Positions 1 to 10,823 of a DNA stretch of 64,000 bases are shown here, one piece after another; position 1 is the stretch's first letter, and every line of letters begins with the position of its first letter. The notes under the pieces are model-generated. The model saw only the letters and a program-made list of their open reading frames with translations. It made no database searches and was not told the origin of the DNA. The position numbers and the translations under genes are program-made. The stretch comes from Acetobacter aceti NBRC 14818 (GTDB lineage: Bacteria > Pseudomonadota > Alphaproteobacteria > Acetobacterales > Acetobacteraceae), in NCBI RefSeq assembly GCF_000193495.2, contig NZ_AP023410.1, forward strand, positions 1,674,001 through 1,738,000, given 5' to 3'.

Positions 1-2
1 AC

Positions 3-2147
3 GGCCATCACGCCGCCGACGGCACCGGCGCAAAATACATGAACAAGACTGTCTATCTTGGACCGTTAGGCAATCGGGACACGCTGGACACGCCTTACTC
101 CGTCATGGGCGTTCCTCATGATGTCATCGTCAACCAGCAGATCCGTAACCTCAACGATCTGGCGCAGTATCTGCCGTCCGTGCAGCTGGAAGTTCGCGGC
201 GATCCCAACACGTCCCGCCCCCAGTCACGCGGTTTCGAGGCAGATGTGGTTTCCAACTCTCGTCTGGATGGCTTGAACGTGGTCTCCACCACGCCTTATC
301 CGGCCGAGTGGGTGGACAATCTACAGGTCCTGAACGGTCTGGCGGGCGCGATGTACGGCCCCCAGAATCCGGCTGGTGTCTTTGAATATACCCTGAAGCG
401 CCCGACTGACCGGCGCACCGAACGGCTTTCCGTCGGCGTGGATTCCGTCGGCACACCGACCGTAAACGGCGATATCTCCGGTCGCCTGGGTCATAATGGC
501 TGGTTCGGCTATCGGCTGAACATGCTGCATGCCGACGGCACGGCCTACACGCAGGGCAGTTCGATCCGTCGTGAAATGGTCAGCGGCGATTTTGACTTCC
601 ATCTTGACGACAAGACGGTCATTGAAGTCGACGCCAGCCACTATACTTACGATCAGCGCGGAACAGCGCCCGGTTTCGGTATTCTGGCGACCGGTGTTGG
701 CGGCGACAAGCTGCCCGAAGCCCCTGATCTAGGCAAACGCCTTGCTCCCCAATGGAGCGGTTACAACATGGAAACCAACACATTCCTTGCCAAGATCAAG
801 CACCAGATCAACGAGAACTGGAGCTTCACTCTCGGCGGCCTGTATCAGGATGCTGCACGTCAGGCCTTCGGTGTAGCCGATACGCTGTGCGACGGCAGCA
901 AGACCTGCGGTGGGAAGACAGGCAGTGACGGCTGGTACAGCTCGAAGGCGACAGCCACGACCACCGCTGATGATTTCCGTGTCGGCAGTAACATGGCCTA
1001 TTTCAACGGTCGCGTTTACACCGGCCCGATCCGGCATGATCTGGTCATCGGCACCAACGGCTACATGATGGGCAATTACAACCCTGTCGCCGCCGTGACG
1101 AGCGCACAGAATCTCGGTGTCATGAACATGTACGGCGCTTCCCCCAATGGCGGAACGCAGCCCTATTATCGCGGACGCTACAAATCCAGCAGCGTGACAA
1201 GCCAGTCCTTCATCATCGGTGACACGCTGAAGATCAACGAGCACTGGTCGATCATGGGAACACTGGCCTGGAGCTGGATCAATCAGGAAGGCGCGCTGAA
1301 CGCGGCAAGTCCACTGAGAAAAACCTTCAATACCTCGGCGGCGTTCAGTCCGACGACAAGCGTGATGTACAAGCCGACCGAGAACCAGACGATCTACTTC
1401 ACATATGGTCGATCGGTTGAAGCCGGGCCTGTCACACCGAACAGCGCCAGCTATACCAACACAAACATCGCGCTCCCGATTGCACACTCGGAAGAATACG
1501 AAGTCGGCTACAAGCTGCGTTTCCTCAAAAAGATGCAGTTCAACGTCGCCGGTTTCCGGATCACCTCGCCTTACGCGATGTATGTCGCTGCAGCGAACCC
1601 TTCACAGGGCTGTGCTGCCGAGACCAACTGCCAGACCTATCAGTATGGCGGAACACAGCGCAATTACGGTGTGGAAGCCCAGATTTCGGGTGAGGTCCTA
1701 CCCAACCTGTCCGTTCTCGCGGGCATGACCTGGCTGGACGCGGAACTGGTCCATGCGGCCTCGTCCACACTCAACAAGAAGGAAATCGTCGGAGCAGCGC
1801 CTCTTCAGGCGAGCCTCCTGCTGGATTACCGCCTGCCGGCGTCACTTGGTTCCTTTGCTTCCGGTTTCGCCTTCAATGCCGGTGTGCATTACATGGGCAA
1901 CCGTGCGGCCAACGTCACCAACACACTGCACACCGGATCCTATACCACGCTGGAACTCGGCACTCGCTATGCCTTCCATGTCGCCCGGTTTCCTTGGGTC
2001 GCCCGGTTTGGCGTCAGCAACGTGACGAACGAACGCTACTGGGCTTCCGTCTATACCGGCGCTCCCAGCGGCACATCAGGCGCAGCGTCGAGCCTGTATG
2101 CAGGCCTGCCGCGCGTCTATCACTTCACCCTGTCGGCAGAATTCTGA
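3..2147 (+). CDS. TonB-dependent outer-membrane receptor, 5' end cut by window edge
   Basis: Outer-membrane beta-barrel receptor that imports a ligand, probably a ferric siderophore, using TonB energy. The visible protein begins inside the plug domain: the NDLAQYLPSVQL and RGFEADVVSNSRLDG segments and the GAMYGPQNPAGVFEYTLKRP plug end are typical. The C-terminus ends in aromatic F (LSAEF), as expected of a barrel closed by an aromatic residue. The frame stays open upstream of the first ATG at 39, so that ATG is probably internal and the signal peptide and TonB box lie outside the window. The ligand cannot be told from sequence; the plug pattern resembles siderophore receptors of the FecA/FhuA type. 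Confidence 0.9.
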   Translation, partial: GHHAADGTGAKYMNKTVYLGPLGNRDTLDTPYSVMGVPHDVIVNQQIRNLNDLAQYLPSVQLEVRGDPNTSRPQSRGFEADVVSNSRLDGLNVVSTTPYPAEWVDNLQVLNGLAGAMYGPQNPAGVFEYTLKRPTDRRTERLSVGVDSVGTPTVNGDISGRLGHNGWFGYRLNMLHADGTAYTQGSSIRREMVSGDFDFHLDDKTVIEVDASHYTYDQRGTAPGFGILATGVGGDKLPEAPDLGKRLAPQWSGYNMETNTFLAKIKHQINENWSFTLGGLYQDAARQAFGVADTLCDGSKTCGGKTGSDGWYSSKATATTTADDFRVGSNMAYFNGRVYTGPIRHDLVIGTNGYMMGNYNPVAAVTSAQNLGVMNMYGASPNGGTQPYYRGRYKSSSVTSQSFIIGDTLKINEHWSIMGTLAWSWINQEGALNAASPLRKTFNTSAAFSPTTSVMYKPTENQTIYFTYGRSVEAGPVTPNSASYTNTNIALPIAHSEEYEVGYKLRFLKKMQFNVAGFRITSPYAMYVAAANPSQGCAAETNCQTYQYGGTQRNYGVEAQISGEVLPNLSVLAGMTWLDAELVHAASSTLNKKEIVGAAPLQASLLLDYRLPASLGSFASGFAFNAGVHYMGNRAANVTNTLHTGSYTTLELGTRYAFHVARFPWVARFGVSNVTNERYWASVYTGAPSGTSGAASSLYAGLPRVYHFTLSAEF

Positions 2148-2164
2148 CAGACAGGGTTTTGAAG

Positions 2165-2189
2165 GGGCATCGTTGAGCGGACGATGCCC
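2165..2189 (+). terminator. Hairpin after the TonB receptor gene
   Basis: Perfect 9-bp inverted repeat, GGGCATCGT and ACGATGCCC, with a 7-nt loop, 18 bases after the receptor stop codon. No U-tract follows, so it may be a weak terminator or an mRNA 3' end stabiliser. Confidence 0.45.
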
Positions 2190-2245
2190 GGGAAAGAAGA
2201 GAACTGCTCTTTGATGCAGCACTTGTTCAACACGTAAGATCTGAT

Positions 2246-2277
2246 GACTCTCTCGTGCTTTGGCTGGAGAGAGAGTC
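2246..2277 (-). repeat. Inverted repeat after the small hypothetical gene
   Basis: GACTCTCTC and GAGAGAGTC, 9 bp, are separated by 14 nt, just past the stop of the minus-strand gene ending at 2282. The surrounding GA/TC-rich tract (GAGAGAG, CTCTCTC) adds alternative pairings. It may act as a terminator for that gene; there is no U-tract. Confidence 0.35.
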
Positions 2278-2281
2278 TCTC

Positions 2282-2560
2282 TCAGAGAGACACACACCAT
2301 TCGGCGGGCAGGCTTTGCTTCACAGCAGCCCGGGCCTGCAGGTCCAGGTCCAAGACAAATTTGAGCACCGTTGCGGACAGACGGATCATGTCCTCGGTGG
2401 TCTGGTCTTCTTCGGCAAGATTGCTGGCGCACTGCCCTGCCCAGGCAATGATGACCGGATCGGTAGACGCAAAACGGGATACACAGGCCCGGAGTTCCGC
2501 CAGTTCCTGTGTCGCGGGTTGCCGGACATCACTGTCCGGGTGGTGATTCTGAAATTCCAT
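2282..2560 (-). CDS. Small hypothetical protein, 92 residues
   Basis: No family recognised. The protein, starting MEFQNHHPDSDV, is predicted to be mostly helical and soluble, with no signal peptide or membrane segment. A longer reading from 2611 is open but adds 17 residues that look non-coding, so the ATG at 2560 is preferred. It stands alone between the TonB receptor and the aspartate decarboxylase gene. That it is real rests only on its coding-like composition and on it filling an otherwise empty interval, so confidence is moderate. Confidence 0.45.
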   Translation of the reverse strand: MEFQNHHPDSDVRQPATQELAELRACVSRFASTDPVIIAWAGQCASNLAEEDQTTEDMIRLSATVLKFVLDLDLQARAAVKQSLPAEWCVSL

Positions 2561-2692
2561 GGATTGGTTTAACCCCTGTGGACAACGATTTTTCGTTGCG
2601 GCAAGGGTCACAGAGAAGACTTAGCATTGGGTTAAGTCGGACTCTGTCTGCGGGAATCGGACGACTCCCGCAGAAAAAACCGGTTTCCGACC

Positions 2693-4288
<1,596 letters not shown>

Positions 4289-4376
4289 TCATTCCTTTCG
4301 GCGCAGACTGGCTGAACCGTTTCTGTTGAAACCTAGGGTGCCTCAACTTACGCAGAAACAGAACCTTTGCCGGTAT

Positions 4377-7346
4377 CTAGTTTTCTTCTGTGAAAAAAGT
4401 TCTGATCTCCTCCACCGCCGCAGCAATCCCGAGCCGATGCGGAATGACGCCCGAGGGAAAGGCGCTGAGCAGACGGGACGGCGTGCGTCGGTCGAGCAGA
4501 ACGAACACGCCGCGATCAGTGCGTGTCCGGATCAGGCGACCAAAAGCCTGCCTGAGCCGCAGCCTCGCCAGTCGATCATCATAAAGACGCGGATTACCCT
4601 GCGAGAGATGCATCCGCCGCTCACGATGCAGAATATCCGGACGTGGCCATGGCACCCGCTCGAACGCCACCAGACGGAGCGCGTGTCCCGGAACATCCAC
4701 ACCATCACGCATCGCGTCCGTGCCAAGCAGACAGGAATCCGTCTCCGTGCGGAACACGTCCACCAGCGTGGTGTTGTCCATAGCATCGACATGCTGCGCG
4801 TAGAGCGGAATACCCTCTTCCTCCAGAGGTGCTGCAATCTTGCGATGCACCGTGCGCAACCGCTCAATCGCCGTAAACAACCCGAGCCCGCCGCCTCCGG
4901 AAGCCAGAAAAAGCGCCTGAAAGGCCGCCGCCAGAGTGTCCGGATCATCATGCGCAACATCATTGACGATAAACACGCGGGTCTGACGGGAATAATCGAA
5001 GGGACTGGCGAGAGAGGCCCGCAAGGCCGGAGACGGCAGATGGCTGGCTCCGACACGCGCTTCGGCCGCTTCCCATATCTGCTCGGCTTCGGCGGATTGA
5101 TCCGTGTCCGTCTCGTCACGCAAGGTCGCAGAGGTGATCAGCAGCCCATGTGCGGGCGCGGCCAGCACGGCGGCGAACGGCAGGGTCGGATCGAGCCAGT
5201 GCTGGTGCAGGCCGACATCCTGCTCGCCCCGTCGCTGCCCTTCCCGCGCCTCAAGGCGGATGAAGCGGATGAACTGCGGTGGCCCTACTTCGTCGGGCGG
5301 GGTGCAGAAGGTGGTAAGCATCGACACCCACCCGTCGAGACGCCCGATAGCGCGACGCTGCAACGACCGGATCATAGCTTCGATGCGGGCACGGGCGGCG
5401 GTGTCGAGTGTATCCGTATCCTCGCGCAGCTTGTCTTCCAGCCGGTTGACGAGCGTGCGGAGCGGTTCGGCGATACGGCTCAGCGCCCGGGCGAGCGTGT
5501 CGGCGGCCTCGCCAAGCCCGTCGATCATCGGATGCAGGTCGCACTCGCTGCCATTCCGGCGCACCGGGCCGTTGCCGACCGTGCGGGCCAGAACCTGATC
5601 GCGCAGGAGACGCAGCACTGTCTCGGTTGGATTGTCGATGACCGGCTCAACAAGCTGAACCGGCGCAGGAACAGGAAAGAGGGACGCCGTCACATCTTCC
5701 GGTTCCGGCGGCTCTTCCGGCTTCTCTGTTTGTGGTTCGATCCACAGACGCCCGGACCAGCCCGGTGCGGGCAGCGCTTTCGCGGCTAGCAGGGCAGCAT
5801 CCAGTGGCGTTTCAAGACGTGGATTGCCTGCGACAAGATCATCAAGACGACGGCGCAATCCCCTCGCCCGCGAGCGGCTGCCCTCAGCACCAAGCAGCCA
5901 GCGTCGGAGTTCCGCCGCTTCCAGACCGGACAGTTCAAGCGCGAACGCCCCGTCGGCCGCGTCCGCCAGATGATGTCCCTCGTCGAACACATAGCGCGTG
6001 GGGATGCCGTCCTCGTCGGGCACGGCTTCTTCCGGCGCGGCCTCTGGCTGGTCGCCCTGTTCCAGTGCGGGCAAACCCTGCGACTGCGCCCATGCCGCCT
6101 GCGCCATGACCAGCGCATGATTGGCGATCACCAGATCCGCGTCCTGCGCCCGACGGATGGAATGTTCCACAAAGCAGCGCTGATAATGCGGACAGGCGCC
6201 GTGGATACATTCGCCGCGCCGATCGGCTGTGGCGGACAGGACGCCATGCCCAAGAATATCCCCGAACCAGCCGGGAAGATCACCGCCGAACAGATCGCCT
6301 TCCATCGTCGCCATCCCCCATCGGGCCAGCAGAGCGAGGGCAATGACCGGTCCCGGACCCCGCGTGGGGGCGATGTTCACCGCCTCTTCCATGTTGAGCA
6401 GGCAGAGATAGTTCTCTCGCCCCTTGCGCACGACCACATGGTTGCGACGCACAGCGGGATCGGGATGCAGGCGCGCCGTTTCCGCTTCGATCTGGCGCTG
6501 GAGATGGCGTGTATAGGTGCTGATCCAGACTGCGCCGCCATTGCGTTCGGCCCAGAGGCTGGCGGGAGCGATATAGCCGAGCGTCTTGCCCGTGCCGGTT
6601 CCGGCCTCCGCCAACACGACACGCGGGAAACCCATCCCCTCGCGCGGTTCGAAGGCGTGTGTGGCGACATCGGCGAAATCAGCCTGTCCCACCCGGATTT
6701 CCGCATCAGGCCCAAGGATCTGACCTAGCCGGGTCCGGGCTTCAGCGGGTGTGACGGGATTGGAGCCGGGCGGCGGACGACGGGCCGTGTCCTCCCATTT
6801 GGGGAGTTGATCCCAGATCCGCAGCGCCTCGCCGGGCTGCATCGCTTCACGCGATACTGGACCGGTAATCTCCAGCGCCTCCATGACCGCGCCACTCCAG
6901 ATCCAGCCTGTCTGAGCGAGACGAGTGGCAAGGGCGGCGAGGAACGGATAAGCGGGCGTGCTCTTCAGGGCGCGCAGGTCCGTCAGCAGACGTGCCGCGA
7001 GGTCCGGCAATGTATTCGCCTCGACGCGTCGCCCGTCAAAATCACCAAGTCCGAGCGCGATGGCGAGTCCACGCGGCGTGGGCGCGACAGAGCGGGCGGG
7101 ATGCACAAAAGCAAACAGTTCGAGCAGATCGAACCACGGCGCTGGTTGTCCGGGTAGCGTCATGCCCAGCATCCGGGCCGTCGCCGGGGCATGCACGACG
7201 AGCGGTGCCGGTTCCTCCTGCAGGAACTGCTTCGCCCGCGTCCGATTGAGCGTCAGCAGCTCTCCGTCAACGGTGAGGCAGGAAAAGAAGCCATGACCGG
7301 CGACAAGAGCAGGCGCTTCATACGGAGAGGGAAAGGCGGCGGACAT
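4377..7346 (-). CDS. DinG/XPD-type ATP-dependent DNA helicase
   Basis: Superfamily 2 helicase of the DinG/YoaA group, expected to unwind damaged or recombining DNA 5' to 3'. Walker A is AEAGTGTGKT (about residue 250), the Walker B box is VFDEGHHLADAA (about 460), and motif VI is AFGRLIRTRTDRG near the C-terminus. Four cysteines between Walker A and the DEGH box (ENYLCLLN, then GECIHGACPHYQRC) match the Fe-S cluster site. The N-terminal 240 residues precede the helicase core and contain stretches (VVHAPATARMLG, WFDLLELFAFVHP, GLAIALGLG) that recall a degenerate DnaQ-like exonuclease fold. The protein is about 990 residues, longer than E. coli DinG, partly from this domain. ATG at 7346 is chosen; a GTG at 7355 is also possible. 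Confidence 0.88.
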   Translation of the reverse strand: MSAAFPSPYEAPALVAGHGFFSCLTVDGELLTLNRTRAKQFLQEEPAPLVVHAPATARMLGMTLPGQPAPWFDLLELFAFVHPARSVAPTPRGLAIALGLGDFDGRRVEANTLPDLAARLLTDLRALKSTPAYPFLAALATRLAQTGWIWSGAVMEALEITGPVSREAMQPGEALRIWDQLPKWEDTARRPPPGSNPVTPAEARTRLGQILGPDAEIRVGQADFADVATHAFEPREGMGFPRVVLAEAGTGTGKTLGYIAPASLWAERNGGAVWISTYTRHLQRQIEAETARLHPDPAVRRNHVVVRKGRENYLCLLNMEEAVNIAPTRGPGPVIALALLARWGMATMEGDLFGGDLPGWFGDILGHGVLSATADRRGECIHGACPHYQRCFVEHSIRRAQDADLVIANHALVMAQAAWAQSQGLPALEQGDQPEAAPEEAVPDEDGIPTRYVFDEGHHLADAADGAFALELSGLEAAELRRWLLGAEGSRSRARGLRRRLDDLVAGNPRLETPLDAALLAAKALPAPGWSGRLWIEPQTEKPEEPPEPEDVTASLFPVPAPVQLVEPVIDNPTETVLRLLRDQVLARTVGNGPVRRNGSECDLHPMIDGLGEAADTLARALSRIAEPLRTLVNRLEDKLREDTDTLDTAARARIEAMIRSLQRRAIGRLDGWVSMLTTFCTPPDEVGPPQFIRFIRLEAREGQRRGEQDVGLHQHWLDPTLPFAAVLAAPAHGLLITSATLRDETDTDQSAEAEQIWEAAEARVGASHLPSPALRASLASPFDYSRQTRVFIVNDVAHDDPDTLAAAFQALFLASGGGGLGLFTAIERLRTVHRKIAAPLEEEGIPLYAQHVDAMDNTTLVDVFRTETDSCLLGTDAMRDGVDVPGHALRLVAFERVPWPRPDILHRERRMHLSQGNPRLYDDRLARLRLRQAFGRLIRTRTDRGVFVLLDRRTPSRLLSAFPSGVIPHRLGIAAAVEEIRTFFTEEN

Positions 7347-7562
7347 CTGGCCCACAGTCTAACGCAGGATGGCAGGGGCGCAATCCGGAAGCTGGATCGT
7401 TCTGGTTATGCTGTCTCTTTCGACCACTAAAGAATCCGGACCGGCCTTGAAGACTATTTGCCAGTCGATCTTCATGCCCCTTTAGAGACAGTCTGTTTTG
7501 ATTCCACGCAGGCAGAAAGTCTAAACTGCATGTCATATTTGTTCTGTGGGAAGCCTGCCGTC

Positions 7563-8597
7563 ATGCCGTTCTACAATTGCCGGAAGATGTTTCTTCTCCC
7601 GGCCCTGCTCCTGTCCAGTCTGTTTGTGAACTGTCTCCCCGGCACCGCTGGCGCAACGGATATGGGAATAGAGACTGACGCGTCGGTCACAACAGTCACG
7701 AAAGGTCTTACCCGCAAGCCGCTATATCCTTTCCATATTTCGCCGGGTCAGAGTCTTGTGGGGATTGATGGCTATGTGGAGACCGTCTCCCCCTCCGAGA
7801 AATTCAGTGAAGCCCTGATCTCACTGCATATGGCGACATCTCCCGCCTGCCCTGCACCTGGCGAGGATATTGGCGACTATGCTGCCATCAACGCGCATTT
7901 TCCGAACATCACGCTGGCGGCGCCCATCGTCAAACAGAACGCGCCCGATCACCAGCGCGTCCCTGTCCATATTCGCCTTGCCAGACCTTTTCCGCTGAAG
8001 TCCTGCCTGTTTCTCATTCTCGACGGTTCCGATTTTACTGGCAAACCTTACACGATGACGGCGCATCTGCATGTGAAGACCATCCCTACGCAGCAGCCTC
8101 CGGAACAGTTTGAACTTACTGGTGTCTTGTCGGATGAGTTTCTCATGTCACCGCAGAAACATGAGACAGCCTACAAGGTTTATCATGTGCCGAAAGACAG
8201 GATGATTTTCTCAATTGACGGCAATGTCGCAGCGGTCGCTGGTGAGGGTGTCGTTTTCCGGACCCCGCTTCACTGGTGGGTCGTGTCGCATTCCGTCTTT
8301 CTCGAACATGGAGGATGCCCGCAATTTCCGCATGACGGCACCTATTCGGATAATCCCGCTCTGGACGCCTTCATGTTTGAACCGCAGACCACCACGCTGC
8401 ATACGGCCTATCTCAAGGGAGAAGGCGTTTCGTATCCCAATACGCCTTTTACCCTGCAACCAAAGGACCCTATCCTTGTTCGCAAGGGAGACTGTCTGAT
8501 TCACGGCGTAAGGGCGATGGGTGCTGACGAACCGGCTGGTCGTCCGGCAGACGGGATCAACACGGAAAGCCAGATTTTCATGGAAATGACACCGTAA
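7563..8597 (+). CDS. Secreted protein of unknown function
   Basis: No family recognised. The N-terminus is a classical signal peptide: a short basic n-region (MPFYNCRK), a hydrophobic core FLLPALLLSSLFVN and a likely cleavage after GTAGA. The mature part, about 310 residues, is rich in beta-prone segments and histidines, and two regions look roughly alike (each has a KPLYPFHISPGQSL or KVYHVPKDRMIF-like strand followed by DGYV or DGNV). This hints at two related beta domains. Cysteines are few. ATG at 7563 with GGGAAG upstream is preferred over the in-frame starts at 7458 and 7587. It is probably periplasmic or extracellular. It stands alone, divergent from the helicase gene. Confidence 0.7.
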   Translation: MPFYNCRKMFLLPALLLSSLFVNCLPGTAGATDMGIETDASVTTVTKGLTRKPLYPFHISPGQSLVGIDGYVETVSPSEKFSEALISLHMATSPACPAPGEDIGDYAAINAHFPNITLAAPIVKQNAPDHQRVPVHIRLARPFPLKSCLFLILDGSDFTGKPYTMTAHLHVKTIPTQQPPEQFELTGVLSDEFLMSPQKHETAYKVYHVPKDRMIFSIDGNVAAVAGEGVVFRTPLHWWVVSHSVFLEHGGCPQFPHDGTYSDNPALDAFMFEPQTTTLHTAYLKGEGVSYPNTPFTLQPKDPILVRKGDCLIHGVRAMGADEPAGRPADGINTESQIFMEMTP

Positions 8598-8663
8598 TAG
8601 AGAAAAGTCCAAGCCACAAAATCCGTTTCCTTATTTCGTCCCAATTTTAGCAGGACATCCTTG

Positions 8664-9506
8664 ATGACGAAGTTTGAGTTCCAGCAGGTCGACGTATTTT
8701 CAGCGACACCTTTCAAAGGCAATCCGGTCGCTGTTGTTCTCGGAGCAGACGCTCTGACGACTGAACAGATGGCGGCTTTTGCCAGTTGGACCAACCTGAG
8801 TGAAACAACATTCCTGCTCAAACCGACTTCACCGGAAGCCGATTATCGGGTCCGTATCTTTACCCCCGAAACAGAATTACCATTTGCTGGCCATCCCACG
8901 CTGGGAAGTTGTCATGCATGGTTGACGGCTGGAAACCATGCCCGCGGCAAAACAATCATACAGGAATGTGGCATCGGTCTTGTGCCCATTCGTCGTACGG
9001 AAGAACGTCTTGCTTTTGTTGCGCCAGACCTCCTTCGGTCCGGTCCAGTCGATGAAGCGCTTTTAAGTCGTGTTGCGCACGGATTGAAGATTCCGCTTTC
9101 ATCCATCCAGACATCCGCATGGACAGATAATGGTCCCGGCTGGCTCTCCGTTCTGCTTGGTTCCCGAGAAGAGGTTCTGGCGCTTGAACCGGATTACGGG
9201 AGTCTGGCGGATCTGAGCATCGGGGTCATTGGCCCATGGAACCCGGCCACTGACGGAATGGAGGCACAATTTGAAGTGCGTGCTTTCGCCATGAGTTCTG
9301 GTGTCAACGAAGATCCTGTTACTGGCAGTCTGAATGCCGGACTGGCTCAGTGGCTGATTGGAAGTGGACAAGCGCCCCAACATTATATCGCCAGTCAGGG
9401 CACCCGGCTCGGCCGGAATGGTCTGGTGCATGTTGATTACGAGAATGGCAAAGTCTGGGTCGGTGGTTCCACCATCACAAGAATTACAGGGACGCTTCAG
9501 GTCTGA
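8664..9506 (+). CDS. PhzF-family isomerase/epimerase-like protein
   Basis: Belongs to the PhzF/diaminopimelate-epimerase fold family. The hallmarks are QVDVFSATPFKGNPVAVVL at the N-terminus, the catalytic glutamate in LSETTFLL near residue 46, FTPETELPFAGHPTLG near residue 70, and SSGVNEDPVTGS in the second half. Most chromosomal PhzF-like proteins have unknown substrates and no link to phenazines; no phenazine genes are present here. The start is the ATG at 8664, with AGGA 8 nt upstream; the TTG immediately before it is unlikely. It is followed closely by a degraded gene fragment and a convergent LysR gene. Confidence 0.88.
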   Translation: MTKFEFQQVDVFSATPFKGNPVAVVLGADALTTEQMAAFASWTNLSETTFLLKPTSPEADYRVRIFTPETELPFAGHPTLGSCHAWLTAGNHARGKTIIQECGIGLVPIRRTEERLAFVAPDLLRSGPVDEALLSRVAHGLKIPLSSIQTSAWTDNGPGWLSVLLGSREEVLALEPDYGSLADLSIGVIGPWNPATDGMEAQFEVRAFAMSSGVNEDPVTGSLNAGLAQWLIGSGQAPQHYIASQGTRLGRNGLVHVDYENGKVWVGGSTITRITGTLQV

Positions 9507-9562
9507 AATCCCCCTGTACAACATAAAGGATCGGCAGTTCTCGTTCAATTCAGCAAGTTAAG

Positions 9563-9700
9563 CGGAGATCTTACGACAGGCTGGTTCCGATACTAATCAA
9601 GGAACACTTCGGTAATCCTGTGCGGCCAGACGCCTCAATCAACCGCTCTGTCGCGCTGGACAAAATGCGCTTCCGATCCCCTACCTCTTTGAGCGCCTGA
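9563..9700 (+). pseudogene. Fragment of the ANR-like gene found at 27.2 kb
   Basis: Bases 9570-9618 match bases 27179-27227 at 47 of 49 positions, on the same strand. The shared reading frame encodes RRSYDRLVPILIKEHFGNP. After that the two sequences diverge completely; here the frame runs on through unrelated codons to a stop at 9698. No start codon or ribosome binding site fits. It is therefore a truncated copy of the 5' part of the gene at 27157, left between phzF and the convergent LysR gene. Confidence 0.7.
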
Positions 9701-9715
9701 ATGGTCTTTCCCGGA

Positions 9716-10651
9716 TCAGTTAGAGCCAGTTCCACATGCAGCGGCATTCGGGGGTGGAAGGAAAAGCGCCTGCGCAGCACGGGTCTCATTCCGCAAAACC
9801 CGACACAGATGGCCAAGCCGTGATGACCCCGCTTCATCGCCGCGTGTGATCAGCCAGTAGGTCCGGAGCAGGCTGATTTCCTCCGGCAGGACACGCACAA
9901 GTCCGGGCGTTGATTCCGCGACAAACGCAGGCAGGACGCCAAGACAGAGTCCAGCCTGCACTGCTGCTTTCTGCGCCTGAATACTGGAGTTTTGAATCCG
10001 CACCTGCCGGGAGTCGATGCCGACCTCTGCCAGATAGTCCAGAGCCGGTGAGAAAACGAGTTCATCGACATAGCCTGCGAATATATGATCCGCGAGGTCT
10101 CCCCGGCTCCTGACCGGCCCATGTCGTCGCAGATAATCGGGGCTGGCATAGATGAACAGGCGATAGTCCGTCAGTTCTTCCGTATGAAACCGGTCTCCGG
10201 AAGGACGGGTGAGGCCAATGGCGAGATCAGCCTGACGACGGGAGAGAGAAACGATCTGCTGGATCGTCACCATCTCCACGGTCAGATCCGGATTGGCTTC
10301 CAGTAACGCCCCGATCCGTGGGGCAAGGAAAAAATTCCCGAATCCTTCCAGCGCGCTGATCCGCACCGTGCCGGACAGGCCACCTCCGGCACCGAACGCC
10401 ACCTCCTGTGCCTCACGCTCCATCGCCTCCACACCGGCCAGCAACTGTTCACCTTGTCGTGTAAGCCGGTAGCCGCGCGGGTGCCGCTCAAAGAGCGTGG
10501 CGTCCATTGTCTGCTCCAGAGACTGAATTCTCCGGGCAACCGTCGTGTGCTCCACGCCCAGTTCCCGAGCGGCCACGGACAGCGCTCCACCGCGGGAAAC
10601 AGCCAGAAAATACTGAAGATCACGCCAGTCGAGCCCTCGTCTTCCGTGCAT
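9716..10651 (-). CDS. LysR-type transcriptional regulator
   Basis: DNA-binding regulator, 311 residues. The N-terminal winged helix-turn-helix is clear: DLQYFLAVSRGGALSVAARELGVEHTTVARRIQSLE, in pieces, around residues 8-45, followed by the periplasmic-binding-like effector domain (GTVRISALEGFGNFFLAP). The start is the ATG at 10651 with AAGGAG upstream; the longer frame from 10693 would cross the intergenic palindrome. It is divergent from the alcohol dehydrogenase gene at 10824, the usual layout for a LysR regulator and its target operon, so it probably controls the three genes 10824-14936 in response to their substrate. Confidence 0.93.
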   Translation of the reverse strand: MHGRRGLDWRDLQYFLAVSRGGALSVAARELGVEHTTVARRIQSLEQTMDATLFERHPRGYRLTRQGEQLLAGVEAMEREAQEVAFGAGGGLSGTVRISALEGFGNFFLAPRIGALLEANPDLTVEMVTIQQIVSLSRRQADLAIGLTRPSGDRFHTEELTDYRLFIYASPDYLRRHGPVRSRGDLADHIFAGYVDELVFSPALDYLAEVGIDSRQVRIQNSSIQAQKAAVQAGLCLGVLPAFVAESTPGLVRVLPEEISLLRTYWLITRGDEAGSSRLGHLCRVLRNETRAAQALFLPPPNAAACGTGSN

Positions 10652-10686
10652 ACTTCGCTCCTTCGCAGCCCGCATTTCGAAATATC

Positions 10687-10702
10687 TGTGCATTTTTGCA
10701 CA
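10687..10702. promoter_or_regulatory. Candidate LysR operator
   Basis: TGTGCA-TTTT-TGCACA, a perfect 6-bp inverted repeat, lies in the 172-bp gap between the divergent LysR and alcohol dehydrogenase genes, 36 bases from the LysR start. Position and symmetry fit a regulator binding site; direct evidence is lacking. Confidence 0.5.
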
Positions 10703-10823
10703 TGGGGTGGGCGAAAACGCCAGATTTTCTGTCCGATTGCACCGTGTCAGACATTTTCATCCGCACAAAAGAGATGGAGCAGGACCGAGGTCCGGAACTC
10801 CATCCGAAAAAAGGGGAATTCTG

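Noticed and set aside
8664-9506. Phenazine biosynthesis
   Set aside because: Only a PhzF-like protein is present. The family is widespread and no other phz gene is in the window.
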